Both the position numbers and the translations under genes were made by a program. From Mycobacterium hubeiense (GTDB taxonomy: Bacteria > Actinomycetota > Actinomycetes > Mycobacteriales > Mycobacteriaceae): DNA of 42,579 nucleotides. Numbering within the stretch: the first letter of the stretch is position 1; every line of letters begins with the position of its first letter. Shown here in pieces: positions 39,531 to 42,579 of this stretch. The notes beneath the pieces were generated by a model, which worked only from the letters and a program-made list of their open reading frames with translations, was not told the origin of the DNA and did no database searches. Location of the stretch: contig NZ_PIZU01000040.1 of assembly GCF_002838065.1 (NCBI RefSeq), positions 1 to 42,579 of the forward strand, given 5' to 3'.

Positions 39531-42472
39531 GCCAGATCAAGATCTCCGAGGCCAAGTCGGTGCAGTTCCCGATGGTGAAGCACGCCTCAGCCGTCGGCTG
39601 GGAACAACTCACACCAGAGGAAGCCGAACGCATGCGTCGCGGTCGGGCCAACATGCTGTTCCCCGAGGTGCTGGAGAACAAGCTGCTGCAGTTCAACCCG
39701 TGGCTTACCGAGGACCAGGCCCGCGCGATCGTCGAGAGCATTGAAGCTCTGCCCGCCACGATCGACGGCAACCGAGAGGTGTTGCGTTGGCTCCGAGGCG
39801 AACGTCAATGGCACGACGAGAACGAACAGCGCCAGCGCCCGGTTCAGGTTGTCGACTTCGATCTACCCCACGAGAACGCCCTGCACGTCACGTGGGAGTG
39901 GAAAATCGAGCCGCCGGCCCGGGCAAAGGGCAACCGCGCTGACGTCATGTTCCTCGTCAACGGCATCCCAGTCACCATCGTCGAGCACAAAAACCCGAAG
40001 GACCGCGACGGACTTACCAAAGCCGTGACCCAGCTTCGACGTTACGAGATGGAGACGCCAGAACTCTTGGCTCAGGCGCAGCTCCACAACGAGACCCACC
40101 TGATCGACTACTGGTACGGCGTCACGTGGAACATCAACCGCCGCATGCTCTTTAGGTGGAAGCACACGAACGACGAGTCCTACCGCGATGCCGTACAGGC
40201 GTTCTTCGAGCCGCGTGATTTCCTGCGCACTTTGCGCGAGTGGGTGCTCTTCTATGTCGAAGACGGTGAAACGAAGAAATCGGTCCTTCGCGAGCACCAG
40301 CGAGGTGCAGTCGATGCGGTGGTCGAGCGGTGCGCCGACCAGGCGAAGAACCGGGGGTTGATCTGGCACACACAAGGCTCCGGCAAGACCTTCACGTTGC
40401 TAACGGCGGCGCAGTTGATCCTCAGCCAGAAGGACCGCTTCAAGAACGCAACCGTCATCCTCGTCGTTGACCGCACCGAGCTGGAGGGCCAGCTCAAGGA
40501 GTGGGTCGACAGACTGCTCGGCGAGATGCAGGCCAACGACATCCCGGTTCGGCGTGCCAACAGCAAGGATGACCTGCAAGACATCTTCGATTCCGACTTC
40601 CGTGGCCTGGTCGTCTCGATGATCCACAAGTTCGAGACAATCCGGAAGGACAGCTCCAACCGCGACAACGTCTTTGTCTTTATCGACGAGGCTCACCGGT
40701 CAGTCGCTGCTGACCTCGGCTCATACCTCATGGCGGCGGTCCCAAACTCCACCATCATCGGCTTTACGGGCACCCCGGTCGGCGGGACACAAGGCGGTGG
40801 CACAAGTTCGTTCCAGATCTTCGGATCACAGGACGAAATGGGCTACCTGCACAAGTACTCGATCATTGAGTCGATCGAGGACGAGACCACTCTGCCGATC
40901 AAGTACATGCTTGCGCCGTCGTCCATGTCCATGGCGCCAGAGGATTTAGACGAGCAGTTCTACGCCCTTGCATCCGACGAGGCCGTCACTGACATCGATG
41001 AACTCAACAAGGTACTGCAGCGAGCAGTCGGACTGCGCACCTTCCTCGGCTCTGACAGCCGCGTGGCGCAGGTGGCTGAGTTCGTCGCGAACCACTTCAA
41101 TGAGAACGTAGATCCGCTGGGGTACAAGGCCTTTCTCGTCGCGGTCGACCGTGAGACGTGTGCGAAGTATAAGCGCGCGCTCGACAAGCTGCTACCGCCC
41201 GAGTGGTCCGAGGTGGTCTACAGCAAGAATGCGAGCGATGTCGTCGACCGTCCCCACGTACATGAGCTCCAGCTTTCCGATGACCGCGAGAAAGAGGTGC
41301 GCCGGCAGTTCAAGAAGGCCCATCAACAGCCCAAGATCCTTATCGTCACTGACAAGTTGCTCACCGGCTACGACGCGCCGATCTTGTACGCGATGTATCT
41401 CGATAAGCCGATGCGTGACCACGTCCTCCTCCAGGCGCTCGCACGCGTGAACCGACCGTATGTTGACAGCGAGGGTGTGCAGAAGAAGGTGGGTCTCGTC
41501 GTAGACTTCGTTGGCATCTTGAAAGAACTTCACAAGGCGCTGCGGTTCGATTCCGCCGATGTGGAAGGCGCCCTGCAAGACCTCGATGTGCTGATGGCAG
41601 ATCTGCTGCTGAAGATCGACGCTGCTTCCACCGAGTACCTGCAGGTCACAAGCGGCCAAGGCGATGACGAGCAGTTAGAAGGCATCGTTTACGGCAAGTT
41701 CGTATCGGAGGACGAGCGCAAGAAGTTTTTCGACGACTACCGCGACATCGAGGCGTTGTGGGAAATACTCTCGCCCTCAGCGGAGTTGCGCGACCACATC
41801 GCGACGTACAAGCGCCTATCTGTTCTATACGCGGCCGTGCGAAACGCCTACTCCGAGGCGACCACCTTCACTGCCGATCTGGAGCACAAGACCAAGCGCC
41901 TGATCGAGGAGACGGCAACTCAGGAAGGTCTGGGTAGGTTCACCAAGGTTGCCACGTTCGACGTCCCAACGCTGGAGGCACTGGGTAGGGACGACGGACC
42001 ACCCGAGGAGAAGGTCTACAACCTGTTGCGTGGCTTACGCAAGGAGATGGAAGACAACCCGGCAGCCGCGGTGGCGCTCCAGAGCATCAAAGAAAAGGCC
42101 GACCGTGTCATCGAAAATCTCGAAGAGCGAAAGGTCAACGGCCTTGCCGCACTAGATGAGCTGAAAGCCATCGCGGAGGAGACGGACAGGCTGCGTGAGT
42201 TCGCTAAGCAGAGCGGGCTGTCGGATCGCGCCTTCGGCATCTACTCGGCACTGAGTACGCAACATTCGTTGAGTGGGCTGAACATCGACATCCGGAGGAT
42301 CGCGGTCAGCATCGAGGTGGCGGTGGATCAGTTCCCGCACTGGCGGCAAAACCCAGACGAACGACGCCGCCTGCGTAGTGGGCTATACAAACCCCTGTTG
42401 GATAGTCAGGTCCCCGCAAAGTCCTGCACCGAGATCATCGACAACGTCATGAACGTTTTGGAGAAGGTCTGA
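39527..42472 (+). CDS. hsdR: Type I restriction endonuclease translocase subunit HsdR
   Basis: A 981-residue motor-nuclease. The N-terminal PD-(D/E)xK nuclease motif is visible as D139, then E153 and K155 in IVEHKNP. The helicase motor has Walker A HTQGSGKT (281-288), DEAH (387-390), and FTGTPVGG as motif III. A later LARVNRPY block is like motif VI. The C-terminal third is helical and should contact HsdM. With HsdM2S it translocates DNA and cuts far from unmethylated sites. The start overlaps the hsdS stop and the stop overlaps the next ATG, so all belong to one operon. Confidence 0.93.
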   Translation: MSQIKISEAKSVQFPMVKHASAVGWEQLTPEEAERMRRGRANMLFPEVLENKLLQFNPWLTEDQARAIVESIEALPATIDGNREVLRWLRGERQWHDENEQRQRPVQVVDFDLPHENALHVTWEWKIEPPARAKGNRADVMFLVNGIPVTIVEHKNPKDRDGLTKAVTQLRRYEMETPELLAQAQLHNETHLIDYWYGVTWNINRRMLFRWKHTNDESYRDAVQAFFEPRDFLRTLREWVLFYVEDGETKKSVLREHQRGAVDAVVERCADQAKNRGLIWHTQGSGKTFTLLTAAQLILSQKDRFKNATVILVVDRTELEGQLKEWVDRLLGEMQANDIPVRRANSKDDLQDIFDSDFRGLVVSMIHKFETIRKDSSNRDNVFVFIDEAHRSVAADLGSYLMAAVPNSTIIGFTGTPVGGTQGGGTSSFQIFGSQDEMGYLHKYSIIESIEDETTLPIKYMLAPSSMSMAPEDLDEQFYALASDEAVTDIDELNKVLQRAVGLRTFLGSDSRVAQVAEFVANHFNENVDPLGYKAFLVAVDRETCAKYKRALDKLLPPEWSEVVYSKNASDVVDRPHVHELQLSDDREKEVRRQFKKAHQQPKILIVTDKLLTGYDAPILYAMYLDKPMRDHVLLQALARVNRPYVDSEGVQKKVGLVVDFVGILKELHKALRFDSADVEGALQDLDVLMADLLLKIDAASTEYLQVTSGQGDDEQLEGIVYGKFVSEDERKKFFDDYRDIEALWEILSPSAELRDHIATYKRLSVLYAAVRNAYSEATTFTADLEHKTKRLIEETATQEGLGRFTKVATFDVPTLEALGRDDGPPEEKVYNLLRGLRKEMEDNPAAAVALQSIKEKADRVIENLEERKVNGLAALDELKAIAEETDRLREFAKQSGLSDRAFGIYSALSTQHSLSGLNIDIRRIAVSIEVAVDQFPHWRQNPDERRRLRSGLYKPLLDSQVPAKSCTEIIDNVMNVLEKV

Positions 42473-42579
42473 TGGCCAGGCCAAAGATGACGCTGACCGC
42501 CGACCAAGCGCTCACCCGCAAGGCCATGGCGTGGGCGACCAAAATTCGAGTAAATCCTTCCCCTCTCTGCCAACCTGGG
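42472..42579 (+). CDS. Partial ORF after hsdR, possibly a YgjP-type M48 metallopeptidase
   Basis: The ATG overlaps the hsdR stop (TGATG). Thirty-six codons are visible before the window ends: MARPKMTLTADQALTRKAMA, WATKIRVNPSPLC. Similar N-termini belong, to my recollection, to YgjP-like zinc metallopeptidases that follow type I restriction genes. The HExxH motif would lie beyond the edge, so this is unproven. The last dozen residues look less typical. Confidence 0.4.
   Translation, partial: MARPKMTLTADQALTRKAMAWATKIRVNPSPLCQPG

Overview
This window is high-GC chromosomal DNA from a mycobacterium, probably a Mycolicibacterium or Mycobacterium species. The gene order from position 1 to about 18.8 kb follows the well-known mycobacterial block rpfA - moaE - mog - moaC - small conserved gene - helicase-associated protein - XPB helicase - fadB/fadA - dapC - two SRPBCC proteins (roughly the Rv0856-Rv0867c neighbourhood of M. 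tuberculosis). FadAB, F420-type oxidoreductases, a cytochrome P450 and apparently leaderless genes with TANNNT -10 boxes fit the same assignment. All family assignments come from reading the sequence and remembered family motifs; no search was run.

Region 1 (1-18.8 kb, mostly core): the Pro/Ala-rich C-terminus of an RpfA-like factor; a minus-strand molybdopterin operon with stop-start overlaps; a helicase-associated protein and an XPB-type helicase; small accessory genes (cupin, membrane protein, LLM-type oxidoreductase, universal stress protein, PPOX protein); a decayed methyltransferase; an AMP-forming acyl-CoA ligase; the fadA-fadB beta-oxidation pair; dapC; and two tandem SRPBCC proteins. 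A hipB-hipA toxin-antitoxin pair sits between the divergent fadA and dapC and now lies directly upstream of dapC.

Region 2 (18.8-30.2 kb, metabolic and regulatory): a CDF transporter with a coupled 50-residue acidic protein; an epimerase, a phytoene-desaturase-like FAD oxidoreductase, a TetR regulator and a DUF2834 membrane protein sharing two copies of one palindromic operator; a tightly coupled P450 - alpha/beta hydrolase - SDR operon with two perfect CGGTAC-N6-GTACCG operators upstream and its own TetR; and a large LuxR-type (LAL) ATPase regulator.

Region 3 (30.19 kb to the end, mobile island): a 47-bp 3' fragment of tRNA-Phe(GAA) at 30189-30235 marks one end of an integrated element that runs past the window. 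It carries a rolling-circle (HUH) Rep protein with nearby hairpins, an HTH/PIN toxin-antitoxin pair, an unrecognised cluster (33.3-35.7 kb) with a small effector-adaptor-like protein, a beta-rich protein with an Asn/Gly amyloid-like motif, and a protein with a HEPN-like motif, two small minus-strand genes, and a type I restriction-modification operon hsdM-hsdS-hsdR with an HTH domain fused to HsdM. The 33.3-35.7 kb cluster, with its frame break, is the best candidate for an undescribed defence or conflict system.
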